Assembly: GCF_902635505.1 (NCBI RefSeq)
Contig: NC_045429.1
Coordinates: forward strand, 217,685,997-217,749,996
From: Sarcophilus harrisii
Taxonomy: Eukaryota > Chordata > Mammalia > Dasyuromorphia > Dasyuridae
DNA: 64,000 nt
Direction of reading: 5' to 3'
Position 1 is the stretch's first letter. Every line of letters begins with the position of its first letter. Below, piece after piece: positions 1-11,524 of the stretch. The notes under the pieces were generated by a model, which saw nothing but the letters and a program-made list of their open reading frames with translations, did not search any database and was not told where the DNA came from. The position numbers and the translations under genes were made by a program.

Positions 1-535
1 TATGAGTACAGTTAGTCATTAGATTAAAAAAAGTACTGGCTTGAACTAGGAGACAAAATCTGGTACTGGATCTGGTATTATCTTCATATAAACTCTTAAT
101 AGAGAAGTCCAGGGCATTTGAACTACTATCAGCATATTCACTATAATTCAGTTTTATTATTAAGTATGAATTACAATTAATTTATTATAATTAGTTTGGT
201 GTTAATTACAGTTTATTTTATTATTGCCAAATATACTTTGTTTATTGCAATTAATTTAACATTAATGTTAGGAATCTTATGAATGTAATTTATTATTATA
301 TATATATTATTATATTATATTATATATAATATATTATTAATATTATATATATTATTATATATAATGTTTATATAAAGTACATAATGTAATTATAGTTAAT
401 GTTATAATTAATAAACAGCAATATTATTTAGTACATCAATAATGTTTATTATTAAATATTATAATTAATTATAACAATTATTATAATTATAATTCAGAGA
501 TTAGGGCTGGATAATACTATGTTAGTTTTGTTGTT
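1..535. other. AT-rich intergenic DNA, no gene seen
   Basis: No gene is visible. Positions about 283-490 are almost pure A/T, with short palindromic TA/ATT runs. No repeat family could be named. Confidence 0.6.
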
Positions 536-675
536 GTTTTACAGGCAATTGGGATTAAGTGATTTGCCCAGGATCATACAGCTAAGATATATTAAGTGTC
601 TAATGTCACATTTGAACTCAAGTCCTCCTGACTCCATGGTTGGTGCTCTATCCATTGGGCTATCCATATGCCCCA
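536..675 (-). repeat. tRNA-derived SINE (WSINE1/SINE-1 type), antisense
   Basis: The reverse complement shows the usual order of this marsupial SINE: ggcagctaggtgg-like head, gagttcaaat B-box-like block, a tgtgaccctgggcaagtcac-like block, then ccaattgcct. Compared with the copy at 10484 it is diverged and therefore older. The family name is from memory. Confidence 0.7.
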
Positions 676-707
676 GTGCAAATTATTTTTAACATGGTAT
701 TGTTCAG

Positions 708-772
708 AGGCTGGCCTCATATACTTGACACTTCCTAGTTGGGCAACTTCCTAATTAATCCTAATTGTTTCA
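708..772 (+). repeat. Partial tRNA-derived SINE
   Basis: The block 'ggcctcatatacttgacacttcctag' followed by 'cctaattg' matches the middle and 3' part of the tRNA-derived SINE seen whole at 10484-10631. Head and tail are missing. Confidence 0.5.
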
Positions 773-891
773 TTCCTCCCCCCCCCACCACCACGAATAT
801 CTTATACCTTATTTTAAAATTTAAAAAGCATATCATATGATTGAATGAAAACATGAAACCCCAAGACTTGTTTTACTATTTCATTAAAGTA

Positions 892-1140
892 CATAAGAAA
901 AAGAATACAAATAATAGCTAGCCTTGACATCAGTTTTAGGGTTTGCAAAGTGCTTTACATATGTTTTTCATTTGAAACTTGCAACAATCTTGTAAGTTAG
1001 ATGTTTATTCCCCTTTTATAAATGAGAAAACTGAGGCTAAGAGATTCCCTTGCCCAGTGTCACACAGACAAGCAAGTGTCTGAGATAGGATGTAAAATTG
1101 GGTCTTCCTGACTCTAAATTCAATTTCTGTCCCCTTATTT
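892..1140 (-). repeat. CORE-SINE (MIR/THER1 type), antisense
   Basis: Antisense CORE-SINE blocks appear in order: tttgcaaagtgctttacat, gagaaaactgaggct, cacacagacaagcaagtgtctga, gggtcttcctgactc. It is immediately followed by a young L1 insertion. Confidence 0.75.
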
Positions 1141-1164
1141 ATATTTTTTGAAACAGCTGCTTAT

Positions 1165-1374
1165 GCAAGATAACTGTATAAATATATATACTTATATTGG
1201 ACTTAACATATATTTTAACATATTTAACATGTAATGGACTACCTTCCATTTAGGGGAGAGGTGAGGGGGAGGGGAAATTTTGGAACAGAAGGTTTTGCAA
1301 GGGTCAGTGTTGAAAAATTACCCATGCATATGTTTTATAAATAAAAAGCTATTAAAAACTAATTTTTTAAAAAA
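1165..1374 (+). mobile_element. L1 LINE, 5'-truncated 3' UTR copy with exact TSD
   Basis: This is the 3' end of a marsupial L1 subfamily (gataactgtataaat ... ggaacagaaggttttgcaagggtc ... ataaaaagctatta). It is flanked by a 15-bp perfect target-site duplication, gaaacagctgcttat, at 1150-1164 and 1375-1389. Only about 200 bp of the element inserted. The exact duplication implies a fairly young event. Confidence 0.92.
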
Positions 1375-1737
1375 GAAACAGCTGCTTATATAGGCCAAGT
1401 TATTTCCTTCAAAGTAGTCAGAGGGAGAGAGGAAAATGAATGGTAATACAGTGTGACAATAGGAGGATACATGCTGTGAGTGAACTTGAGCTTTCTATCT
1501 ATTTCTCCAACATCTTGATTTCCAATTCAGCACTGATTATGTTGTATGACAATCCATACTTTCAAATTAAGCTTATCCTGTAATTATGTTAAAGTACAAA
1601 ACCATTTTTTCCCCTTTTTGATACACTGGAATATTCCTGAACATACTCAGCACATGCCCTTAATGTGGAGTGACTAGTCCTTTGAAGTCACACTGGCTCT
1701 TTATAATCACTGCTTTCTTTTCTAAATGTTCACTGAC

Positions 1738-2528
1738 AGTTTGGATCTATGCTCAAAAAGTTATCAAACTGTGCATACCCTTTGATCCAGCAGTGTTACT
1801 ACTGGGATTATATCCCAAAGAGATTATAAAGAAGGGAAAGGGACCTGTATGTGCACGAAATGTTTGTGGCAGCCCTTTTTGTGGTGGCTAGAAACTGGAA
1901 ACTGAATGGATGTCCATCAGTTGGAGAATGGCTGAATAAATTGTGGTATATGAAAATTATGGAATATTACTGTTCTGTAAGAAATGACCAACAGGATGAT
2001 TTCAGAAAGGCCTGGAGAGACTTACACGAACTGATGCTGAGTGAAATGAGCAGGACCAGGAGATCATTATATACTTCAACAACAATACTAGATGATGACT
2101 AGTCCTGATGGATCAGGCCATCCTCAGCAACAAGATCAACCAAATCATTTCTAATGGAGCAGTAATGAACTGAACTAACTATACCCAGAAAAAGAACTCT
2201 GGGAGATGACTAAAAACCATTACATTGAATTCCCAATCCCTATATTTATGCACACCTGCATTTTTGATTTCCTTCACAAGCTAATTGTACAATATTTCAG
2301 AGTCTGATTCTTTTTGTACAGCAAAATAACGTTTTGGTCATGTATACTTATTGTGTATCTAATTTATATTTTAATATATTTAACATCTACTGGTCATCCT
2401 GCCATCTAGGGGAGGGGGTGGGGGGGTAAGGTGAAAAATTGGAACAAGAGGTTTGGCAATTGTTAATGCTGTAAAGTTACCCATGTATATATCCTGTAAA
2501 TTAAAGGCTATTAAATAAAAAAAAAAAA
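1738..2528 (+). mobile_element. L1 LINE, truncated, carrying ORF2 C-terminus and 3' UTR
   Basis: This is a young-subfamily L1 3' end. It encodes the ORF2 C-terminal region: IPFDPAVLLLGLYPKE is followed in another frame by ALFVVARNWKLNG, EWLNKLWY, MEYYCSVRND and LHELMLSEMSRTRRS. One frame change near 1855 separates the two blocks, so it is dead. The 3' UTR ends in taaattaaaggctattaaat plus poly(A). The target-site duplication aaatgttcactgac lies at 1724-1737 and 2529-2542, though its first A residues cannot be told from the tail. Confidence 0.92.
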
Positions 2529-2717
2529 AAATGTTCACTGACCATCACTTTAATAATATGTTCTTGAATTAATCTTAGAGATTACCCAGTGTAGTGGAGT
2601 TGATATGTAATTAATCCACAAGGTAAATAGAATTACAATTATAATTCAGACTCATACAGGACAGCTCAATTAGAGACCTCATACCCCTATAAAGAATGAA
2701 TAAGATAAATTTTGAAA

Positions 2718-2915
2718 GGGCAGCTAGGTGACATTCCTAGCAATTCCAGGCTGGAGTCTTTCTGAGTTCAAATCTGGTCTCAGATATCTAGTAGCTGTGT
2801 GACCCTGGGCAAGCCACTTAACTCTGTCTCAGTTTTATCATCTACAAATGAAGGATTGGACTTAATATTTTTAATGTTCCTTCCAACTCTCAATTTGTGA
2901 TCTTGTAATGAATCC
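2718..2915 (+). repeat. CORE-SINE-like SINE (MIR type), sense
   Basis: The sequence starts ggcagctaggtg, runs through gagttcaaatctgg and gtgtgaccctgggcaagcc, and ends with a ttccttccaactctcaattt tail typical of MIR-like marsupial SINEs. Confidence 0.65.
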
Positions 2916-4179
2916 AAGATCTTATTCATGTGGATACTTCTTCCAAAGAAAATAATCAATTCATGCCTTCTGACTTTCTTGCATGGTTTGTGTCTATATC
3001 CTCCTGTGAACTGCTTCTAAAGGATCCATCTAACATGTTGGAGATATTCTGAAGACACCAGTATAGAACTCAGACTATATCATTATTCCTCGTCTGTGTC
3101 TTGTCTACCTCCTTTTCTGCCCTAGATAAAAAGATGTAATCTGTAAACTGTTTGGCTCCAGTGACTAATGCTAAATCTAGCATATAGTGGACACTTAATA
3201 GATGCTTGTTGAATTTTAATTTAAACTTGGCCTCCTGGAAGTGATTTCAGTTTCTGTCTTAGACACAATTTCAGTCTCCAATGTTTCTCCCATCTAGACT
3301 TTGGCTTTTTGAGCATAGTTTAGTCTGTCTTATCACTAACCTACCTTTTGCTGTTGGCCATACTTCAACCTGCCTGTTTCTGGGATGGAATCTGTATCTT
3401 TGTTTCAGTCCTGACTCTCAGCTTTACTTGTGAGTACCCAGACCTGTTGTTTAATTGACTGGCTTATGCTTATGCTCCAGCTAAGGGTTTAAATTTTTGT
3501 GCCCAGGGCAAGCTGTCTCAAACCCATCATTAGATAAAATTTTAAAGATAAGTTATGTAGGAGATTGGAAAGTAGGAGAGGGAGAGTAAAGAACATAGTG
3601 AGACCAGACTTCAGAGGTTTACCTTTGTGGTTCATTATTTTAATTAGTTCTAGGTTCAATTGTTTCAGTTCTGCTAAAAGACTTTAAGTGTTATAAGCCC
3701 TCTTTAAATGTAAAAATATTGGTTCAAAGTCCTAGTCACCCTACCCCAGGTATAGTTCTATTTCAGCTCAACACCTGTTTCTAAACCCCACAAGTTGATA
3801 ATTGTCCCATTTTAGGCATTTCTTGATTTAAGACCCAAGAGCTATCCTATCATAGATTCTCTACCATGTTCTGGTAGCCAGATGAAATCTTGATAGCACA
3901 GGACTAAAAATATTTTTTGTACTGCCAGGTGTTCCATTTCCAAGGGCTTATCCCATGGTCTCTTCTTATTCTCAGATTTCTTTCTGGCACCATGGAAGCT
4001 ATTAATTTAGATGTTAACTGATGACTCAGAAAGTCCTAGAACTAAAAGTGACCTCAGAGATCATCTTCTACAATGTTTTCATTTTACAGATGTGAAAATT
4101 CAGATCCTAAGAAGCCTAACTTATTTGTCTACTACATCAGAGGTGAGATTTACTATATACTATGTGTCAAACTCTTGAA
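2916..4179. other. No gene; faint L2 tail and degenerate SINE
   Basis: No gene is seen. About 3165-3215 resembles an L2 3' tail (ggacacttaatagatgcttgttgaatt). About 4024-4150 resembles an old antisense MIR-type repeat (cattttacagatgtgaaaatt). The rest looks single-copy. Confidence 0.4.
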
Positions 4180-4446
4180 AAGATCAAGAAGATGGAACTG
4201 AATTCTATGTAATTATAGTGACCAAGTGTGGCCCCAAGAAAATATGAAAAAATGATCCCTTCTTTTTTTGTTGAAGAAGCATGGGTATGGGATGTTGAGT
4301 ATGTTGTCAGACATAATCAATGATTAATTGGTTTTGTTGAACTTTTTTTTTAAATTAAATCTTTGTCACTTAGGGTAGAGAAGAGGCATATAAAAATGAA
4401 TATGATGTCAAAAATTAAAGTCATCAATAAAACTTTAAAAAATTAA
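4180..4446 (+). repeat. Old LINE (L1-type) 3' UTR fragment
   Basis: Tracts such as gaagatggaactgaattct and gtgaccaagtgtggcccc, and the ending caataaaactttaaaaaa, look like the 3' UTR and poly(A) end of an older marsupial L1. No ORF survives. Confidence 0.4.
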
Positions 4447-4759
4447 GCTACTAATTTTAAAGAGAAAATGAAACTACTTGCTCTCTCTAAATACTGTGGG
4501 TGAGACAGAAACTAGGTTTGGGACAAGCAATTATACTTCTGTTACAACTAATAATGGATACAAGCATTCTCTATAGCTGCTAAGTACCATTTTGTTAGAG
4601 GCCAGTCTAGTTTAATATGTTTGTTTCCAATAATTTCTGTTCTATTCTTGAAGGAAGGGTTTCTAACGTGCTCACAAGTGAAAAAAATTATGAGACCATG
4701 ACCCAGGCCCTTGAATCTCACATAAAACATTTGTACCACTTGAATCCATTTATCATATA

Positions 4760-4965
4760 TTTTTTTAAAATATTTTTATTTTTTCCAGTAACATATAAAA
4801 TTTTTACATTTGTTTTTAAAACTTTGAATTCCAGATTCTCTTTCTTCCTCCTTACCAACCCTTCTCTATTGAGAAGGCACATATGAAGTTATGCAAAACA
4901 TTTCCATAAAAATTATATCATGTATTTTTGTATGTTACAGTTAGCAGGATATATATTTTATCTTC
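4760..4965 (-). repeat. Old L1 3' end, antisense
   Basis: The antisense 3' end (tttttattttttccagtaacatataaa, then pyrimidine-rich, then cacatatgaagttatgcaaaac) matches the older L1 subfamily also seen antisense at 37480 and 61897. Confidence 0.65.
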
Positions 4966-4969
4966 TTAC

Positions 4970-5095
4970 TAGATATAACTGTAAACTCCATGAAGGCAAG
5001 GATTACGTTTTACTTAAACGCTTTATTTCCTCCTATGCCTAGAACAGTGTCCTGCACACAGAAGCTACTTCATAAATGCATGTTTACTTGAATTG
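4970..5095 (+). repeat. L2 LINE 3' end
   Basis: It has the L2 3' signature: actgtaaactccatgaaggcaagga ... cctagaacagtgtcctgcaca ... ttcataaatgcatgtttacttgaat. Confidence 0.75.
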
Positions 5096-5964
5096 TCAAA
5101 CAGAAAATTGTGATTCTATTAACTTCTGAGATAAAGGAGTTAAAGTGTGAAAAGGCTTGATGAATTGTCATTTTCACAGGTTATTTCTAGAAGTCCACAT
5201 CTTAGAAGTTTTGAATCAGCTGAATTCTCTGCTCCAGAACTGAACAGATGGATGGGAGTAGCAGCTGCTAAATTTGCTGGTGTCAAATTCTCTGGTAATA
5301 AATATTTCACAAGTCTTCCTTCCCTCCTCTACATTCTTCAGAAGAGGCAGTTCCCAGGAGCACAGTTACAGACTTGAAACTAATAGTCAGGTACTTGGTG
5401 TGCCAATTTTCCTAGCCAACACCTCGATGGGTGTCAGGGATTCCTTCAAAATCCCACACCATTGTCCCTGGAGAAGGGCAAAATTCCCAATCCAAATGAG
5501 ACAGGACTTCCCTCAGTTACAAAGGAGGATATGATCATTGCTTTATCACTCCTTGGGATAGTTTAAGACCGAAAAGATTGATCAGAGAAGGAGAAAAGCT
5601 TTACAACATTTAATTTCCTTTGGATCAGACAACTTCCCAGGTTAGGTAGGCATTTTCCTGATGGTCTTTGAGCTCTTTAGAAAGTTCTCTTTCTGAGAGT
5701 CAGGAGGGGTCAACAAGCATTTGTAGGTTTTTGGAATTTCTGCCTACTGGCATGACATCATGGAAATTCAGACTGAATGCTCCCAAATTGTTTTGCTATA
5801 GAGAAGTCTTCCAACTCTGATGGTTTCTAATCTTTTTCTAGCCGGTCCTCTTGTTCTTTCCTATATCTTTCCCTCAATGCCCCTAAGCCAATAAGGCATG
5901 TTAATTCCTCTATCAACTATTAGCAGTTAGTTCTTCAATTCTCAATACAACTCTATGATGCTAA
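5096..5964. other. No gene recognised; possible old LTR-like stretch
   Basis: I recognise no gene. The 5390-5720 part has a ctttacaacatttaatttcc motif that recurs in similar form at about 9833 and 58427, so an old LTR-type repeat is possible. No ends or target duplications could be set. Confidence 0.2.
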
Positions 5965-6175
5965 TTATGTGTGGTAGTATGAAAAAAATAAAACACTGAC
6001 TTGAGAACCAAGGTTGAGCTCAAATTTCACATATAACATTCATTAACTGTGTGAATTAGAGGAGGGAGACAGCCTTTTAACCTCTTTTGTCTCTGTTTGC
6101 TAATCTATAACATGAGAAGCTTGGATTAGATGATGTTTGATGTCTTCTTCAGCTCTAAGATCATATGAAAGGATG
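5965..6175 (+). repeat. CORE-SINE/MIR-like, sense
   Basis: The order matches a MIR-like SINE: 'actgacttgagaaccaaggttgagctcaaat', 'taactgtgtgaa', 'tctataacatgagaagcttggattagatgatg', 'cttcagctctaagatcatatga'. Confidence 0.6.
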
Positions 6176-7071
6176 ATTCTGTGGAGAATGGCAACAAGCT
6201 GTTCTCCATCATCAGTGAGGGCAGAATAAGAGTAAATGAATTAAAACTATTATAGATGAGACTTATGAAAAACTTCTTCATATTGAATATATATCCCTCT
6301 TGTGGGAGTGGAATAGAATTTACTTTTTCCATGAGAATCATGGGATATGTAATATATTCTCAAGAGAGCTGTTTCACTAACAATGAAATGGCTAAGACAT
6401 TACACAAAGAATTTGATAACACCCTCTAGATTAAATCAATATAAACTTTGATCCTGGACTACTTCATGGTAAAGGTAAGAAAAGATAAGAATCGGGACAA
6501 ATATATGACAAAGTATGGCTTAGGAAGAAGCAGTAAGAGAGGCCAAAGAATTTCTATTACACTGAAGTCTCATGATTTTATATCATGAACTTTATGTGAG
6601 GAAAGTATTGGTACCATATAGGATAAGCACCAAATAATACCCAATAATCAAGAACAAGATAAATAGTATTTTAGTGGAGAAATAAAAATCGTTATTGATG
6701 AGGAAGTTAGTCTTGACTCAATTTTCTGTGTGTGGGCAGACAATCAGTTTGTCAGAATGAATCTCAGAATCAAATAATAATGATAAAAAGATATGACATT
6801 ATTAAAACAAACTATTTCAACAAGTAACTGTCAATAAATGATCAAAAACAGACAGAAGTGACATTGACATTAACTATAATAATTTCATCCAGAAGTTTGA
6901 CTGGTATAAATTAATTTCAATAACAAGTAAACCATAATAGACCAGAAAACATCAGCTACTTGAATAGCTGATGTAGTTGTTAAATGGAGGGAGATGTGTG
7001 CCAAAGGCAATCCCAGGTTAAAATTTAAGCTTTTTATAAAATCTCAAAAAGTTGATGGAATATCTTTCTGA

Positions 7072-7195
7072 CCTCCCCATTAGACTATGAGCTGCTTTTA
7101 GAGCAGGGATTGTTTTTTCTTTGTTTGTTTCTCCAGCCCTTAACACAATATCCGATACAAAATAGGTATTTAATAAATGCTTGTTGACTTGGATG
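7072..7195 (+). repeat. L2 3' end inside the RTE region
   Basis: The block 'attagactatgagctgcttttagagcaggga' through 'aggtatttaataaatgcttgttgactt' is the L2 3' tail. It separates the endonuclease part of the RTE fossil from its reverse-transcriptase part. Confidence 0.7.
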
Positions 7196-7404
7196 ACTAT
7201 GAAAGAAATATCCTTATAAAGTAGTGAGAAGTAGACATAACTCAAGGGCATTTCAGGAGGAAAGTGAAAGAAGGACAATAAACAAAAGAAAAGTGGAAAA
7301 GATTTGTAAAAATTATTATAAGAATTGGTTTTTTCATAACTTATGGAAGAACCATTCTGTATTTGAATCCTAATAATATGCCTGTGCTGATATGCTTATA
7401 GAGA

Positions 7405-7607
7405 AGGGGTTCTTAATCTGGTATCCAAGGATAGATTTCGAGGGGACCATGAATTTAATTTTTCTTGATAACTATATTTTTAAAACTGGTTTCCTTTCTA
7501 ATCCTATATATTTTATTTTATACATTTAAAAACATTATTCTATACACTTTATCAGAGTGCCAAAGGAGTCTGTAACACACTAAAAAAATGAAGAATTCCT
7601 ATTTTAA
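7405..7607. mobile_element. hAT-Charlie-like non-autonomous DNA transposon
   Basis: About 200 bp, with ends aggggttcttaatctgg and aatgaagaattcct that are imperfect inverted repeats, as in hAT/Charlie elements. The inner block 'gtgccaaaggagtctgtaacacac' recurs at 18369 and 35270, so at least three copies of this family lie in the window. No transposase is present. Confidence 0.55.
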
Positions 7608-8040
7608 AGATGTTTTTAGAGGAAGAGAGACATCTACTTTTTCCCTTTGTCTTTTATTATAAGGTATACTTGTCAAAAGAGATTGCCCTCTTTGATCTTG
7701 TTAATGAAATCAAAGGGGATTTTCCATTCTAATTTTTATCATATCATTCATTTTTCCCTTTTTTCTTTCACATTGTCTCCCCTCATAAATTCCATAGTTA
7801 GAAACCCCTGATGAAGTGTTTGGTGGACATGTTTGTCTTTGGTCTAAAAGAAATAGACAAATAACCATCCTTTTAAATTAAATAATCTGTTGGCCTTATT
7901 AATAAAATGATTTAATTGCCAAAAAAGGTATGTTAGAGGCAACACATTTATGAGTGCATTGAAAGACCAATATACAAATATATCTAAAAGAAGGGCAAGA
8001 TAAAAATGGTATGGGAGGGAGGTATACATAGACGTTGTAA
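7608..8040. other. No gene seen between RTE segments
   Basis: AT-rich sequence without a recognisable gene. It may include decayed RTE sequence between the endonuclease and reverse-transcriptase parts, but no motif was readable. Confidence 0.3.
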
Positions 8041-8614
8041 ATAATGAAAAAAGAGCCTGGGAATATAACCTATATGTCTGCTGTTGGATCTATTCTCTTC
8101 AAAATCTCTATTTTTCCATTTATACAAAAATTGAGGACATCCTTGAAGAATTAGGAAGGATCAAAAAGGCTTTCCCAGTGACATTAACAATTAGTACAAC
8201 TTATCATTTTACAATTAACCTGAGAGCTATAGAAAATATTAAATTCCATTGTGTTTGTTTGCTAATTGACAAGAAAATCATTTTGTGTAACAAAATCTTA
8301 TAGATTTGTTTACAACAAAGTGTAAATCTAGAGAAAACATCAAAATCATTCAAGATTCTTTGGAAGATATAATAGGAATAACCTTCATCAATGATTACCC
8401 TACCGAAAAATGAGGTGGGTCATAAAACAGATATCTGTAGCTCAATGAAAGTATTTGCAATTGTAATGAAGGAAATTAAACACAGTGTTAAAGTTAAAGA
8501 GGGATTTTTGATAAATGATGAAGTCCTCCAGATGTGCTGAAGTTTCCAGATGCCATTGTGCTGATTATATCAATTCCCAGAACATTGCAAAGCTTCTTGA
8601 AAGAGATTGTAATC

Positions 8615-9556
8615 TACCTGTCCGATTGGCTAAGATGACAGGAAAAGATAATGATGAATGTTGGAAGGGATGTGAGAAAACTGGGACGCTGAAAAATTGT
8701 TGGTGGAACTGTGAACGGATCGAACCATTCTGGAGAGCAATTTGGAACTATGCTCAAAAAGTTATCAAACTGTGCATACCCTTTGACCCAGCACTGTTAT
8801 TCCTGGGCTTATATCGCAAAGAAATCTTAAAAGGAGGGAAAGGGACCCACATGTGTAAAAATTTTTGTGGCAGCCTTTTTGTAGTGCCTAGAAACTGGAA
8901 ACTGAAGAGAGGCCCATCAAGTGGAGAATGGCTGAATAAATTATGGTATATGAATGTTATGGAATATTATTGTTATGTAAAAAAGAAATCAGGATGATTT
9001 CAGAGAGGCCTGGAGAGACTTACATGAACTGATGCTGAGTGAAATGAGAAGAACCAGGAGATCATTATACATGGCAACAAGAAGACTATATGATGATCAA
9101 TTCTGATGGACATGGCTTTCTTCAACAATGAGATGATTCAAACCAGTTCCAATTGTTTAAAAAAAGCCATATACACCAAGAGAGAGGCCTGTGGGAACTG
9201 AATGTGGACCACAACATAGCGTTTTCATGCTTTCTGTTGATGTTTGCTTGTATTTTGTTTTCCTTCTCAGGTTTTTTTTTTCTTTCTAGATCTGATTTTT
9301 CTTGTGCAGTAAGATAACTGTATAAACCTTTATACATATATTGGATTTAACATATATTTAAACATATTTAACATGTATTTGGACTACCTACATCTAGGGT
9401 AGGGAGTAGAGGGAAGAAGGGAAAAATTTAGAACAGAAAGTTTTGCAAGGGTCAATGTTGAAAAATTGCACATGTATATGTTTTGTAAATAAAAAAGCTT
9501 TAATAAAAAAGAAAAAAGAAAGCCACACACAAAACAAAACAAACAAACAAAAAAAT
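8615..9556 (+). mobile_element. L1 LINE truncated copy inserted in the RTE fossil
   Basis: This is an L1 3' end with a long ORF2 C-terminal stretch (LAKMTGKDNDECWKGC, CWWNCERIEPFWRAIWNY, CIPFDPALLFLGLYRKE, EWLNKLWYMNVMEYYC), then a 3' UTR with ggaacagaaagttttgcaag and an A-rich tail. The target-site duplication is 16 bp with one mismatch (gaaagagattgtaatc at 8599-8614, gaaaaagattgtaatc at 9557-9572). RTE sequence continues on both sides. The Cys-rich CWxGC...CWWxC motif is the family's ORF2 zinc-knuckle-like region. Confidence 0.92.
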
Positions 9557-9790
9557 GAAAAAGATTGTAATCACTTAAAGGAATTTGGTCTGTCTGTCCA
9601 CACAAAGAGAAAGTGGATAAAATTTATTGCTTTGATTGCAACATAGATTTGGATGAATTTGTCTAAATGTATGTGCATCTGGGACAAAAGGTAGATTGCT
9701 AACAAGTTGTGCTCAACGTTGACAAAAGATTTTAAATGTGATCTGCACTGAACTTGTCTCTAACTTGTGATGGCTAGAACTGATCAAAGC

Positions 9791-10467
9791 AGGCCAGAGG
9801 CACGTGAGTCAGAAATCACATAGCAGTTTAATTTCAAAATAAGGAAAATGCTTGCAAGTGGAAGCCCAACTTCTTAAGAAGAAGGGCTTGCTCACTTGTG
9901 GCAAGATAGGGCTTTGAAGCATAAAAACTAGAAAAGCGGGGATCCTACACAGTTATTCTTGGGTCTTGATTAAACAGTTCCCATAGCAGGCATTTTGGGG
10001 ATAAAACAGGCATTCTTGGATCCTATGGGAACATTCTCCAAGTTACCAGAATCATTGACCCTTGTGATTGTCTCAAGCCTTAAGGTTCTTTAAGTCTTGT
10101 GATTATCCAGCAAGGCACAGAACTAGAATTAGCAGGGCAGAAACAGGAGTGCAGCTTCTTAATTGGTTCATTTAGCAATTACAAGTGTAGGGATTGATGT
10201 TCAGAGTATCAGGAGATATGACTGATCACTTTCTGCTGCAGTATGTCAGTTGTTGTTCCAAGTCTCAGGTCAAGATCCCCTGGAAAACGGGTAAATCATA
10301 ACTCTCAGTTCTGGGGTTTGAGATCATTTGTCTGAGATCATCAAACAAGGTTTTTCCTAATCTTGACAGGATTAAATAAGAAGAAAAGAGATGGGGAGAT
10401 GACTTTTAAGAAACTACAAAGCTACTTTAGTGAACTCATGTATCCTATGGAAACAAAGGCCCATTTT
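9791..10467. other. Unassigned insertion in RTE fossil, possibly LTR-like
   Basis: Recognisable RTE coding pieces end near 9790 and resume near 10700. The intervening sequence is not RTE-like. A tagcagtttaatttcaaaat tract resembles one at 58424, so an old LTR-type element is possible. Ends and target duplication could not be defined. Confidence 0.25.
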
Positions 10468-10483
10468 AAAAATTACCAACATT

Positions 10484-10631
10484 TAGGGGCAGCTAGGTGT
10501 TGCAGTGGATAGAGCCCCAGCCCTGAACAGGAGGACCTGAGTTCAAATCTGGCCTCAGATAATTAACACTTCCTAGTTGTGTGACCCTAGGCAAGTCACT
10601 TAATCCCAATTGCCTCAGCAAAAAAAAAAAA
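10484..10631 (+). mobile_element. tRNA-derived SINE (WSINE1/SINE-1 type), young copy
   Basis: This is a near-complete SINE: aggggcagctaggtg head, A/B-box-like tgcagtggatagagc and gagttcaaatctggc, the tgtgaccctaggcaagtcac block, caattgcctcagc and a poly(A) tail. The target-site duplication aaaaattaccaacatt is at 10468-10483 and 10632-10647 (leading A residues ambiguous with the tail). The A-tail suggests mobilisation by L1. It is the best-preserved SINE here and sits in the RTE fossil. Confidence 0.92.
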
Positions 10632-11090
10632 AAAAATTACCAACATTCTACTAGTGTTGCTTTGTGCTAACAAGACATGAATGGAATTTAACAATCTCAG
10701 CAGAATTAAAAATGACTATTACATCTCTCCATAGTCTCTAGAGCAATGGAAAAGATTATGGTGAGTATTGGCTATAATCTAGAGGAATGACAAAGAAAAA
10801 TAGGAATAAAAGACATCACCAAGGAATTGTATGATGGAGAAGTATGGTGGATTTGGACAGGGATTGCAGGTATCTTTGAGATTTCAAAAAAAAAAATATC
10901 ACATTCCAGCAATATCTGGTGGCATCAATGCCCCCTGGATGTGGAAAAGATATGGCTAAGTGCTGCAAGATGGACAAACATGAATGTAATGTGCTTTGTT
11001 GGAGTAAACAGCCAAATGAATGTGTTCACAGCTTCATTTGAATATCTGGATCCTGCTAGGAGAAACTGTGGCTTTCTCTCCTCCTAAAAA

Positions 11091-11524
11091 CCTGAAAAAC
11101 AGGAAAAACAAATCAGCTATGTAGATACAGCTGTAGTGATAGCTAGAGGGAAAGGAATAGATAAAATGACCTCCTCTTTGTAAACTATGTTACTCACGCC
11201 AGGGGCAAAAGTGTGAAATGGGCCTAGATGATTTTGAAATGAATGGCCAGGGCTGGGTTCTCTGAGAAACTGTGTAAAACTTGTAAAATTTTTCTTTGCT
11301 AACTTTCCATATCTGCTCTGTTTTTCCTTCATTTTAGGTCTACATTATTACTCCTTCTTACCCAATGAAATGAAAATACTTATCCTTACTCTTAAATAAT
11401 GTTAACTAATCCCAGCAAAGGGGTTAATGAATAATTAGGGTGTTAATTATAAAATTCCATTATAAAATGGAAGAGGGAGGCCTTTAAGGTTTTTTTTTCC
11501 CTTTGAAATTTCCATGAAATCAGA
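11091..11524. other. No gene or named repeat seen
   Basis: Single-copy-looking intergenic sequence. No coding or structural RNA signal was recognised. Confidence 0.4.

Larger units (their letters stand above)
6370..11090 (+). mobile_element. RTE/BovB-type LINE fossil, broken by later insertions
   Basis: Conceptual translation gives degenerate pieces of an RTE-clade LINE in the right order. Endonuclease pieces at about 6460-6780 read DYFMVKVRKDKNRDKYMTKYGLG and FCVWADNQFVRMNLRIK, comparable to the family's GDFNAKVG...KYGLG and GSDHRLVR motifs. Reverse-transcriptase pieces at about 8110-8614 read YHFTINLRAIENIKFHCVCLLIDKK and VMKEIKHSVKVKEGFLINDEVL, then DAIVLI, where the family has FADDIVLI. 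The thumb follows after an L1 at 9573-9790 (LKEFGLSVHTKRKW). C-terminal blocks lie at about 10700-11090. Stops and frame changes are many. Family assignment rests on motif resemblance only. Confidence 0.65.

Noticed and set aside
5147-5377. A 76-codon ORF as a candidate small gene
   Set aside because: No homology recognised, no splice or promoter context, and adjoining sequence may be an old repeat. Left as unassigned.
8515-8997. A 160-codon + strand ORF as a host gene
   Set aside because: The first third is RTE-derived sequence and the rest is L1 ORF2 C-terminus. It is a chance fusion across an L1 insertion point.
10827-11087. An 86-codon ORF as a host exon
   Set aside because: It overlaps the C-terminal part of the RTE fossil, and its frame and neighbours fit the LINE better than a gene.
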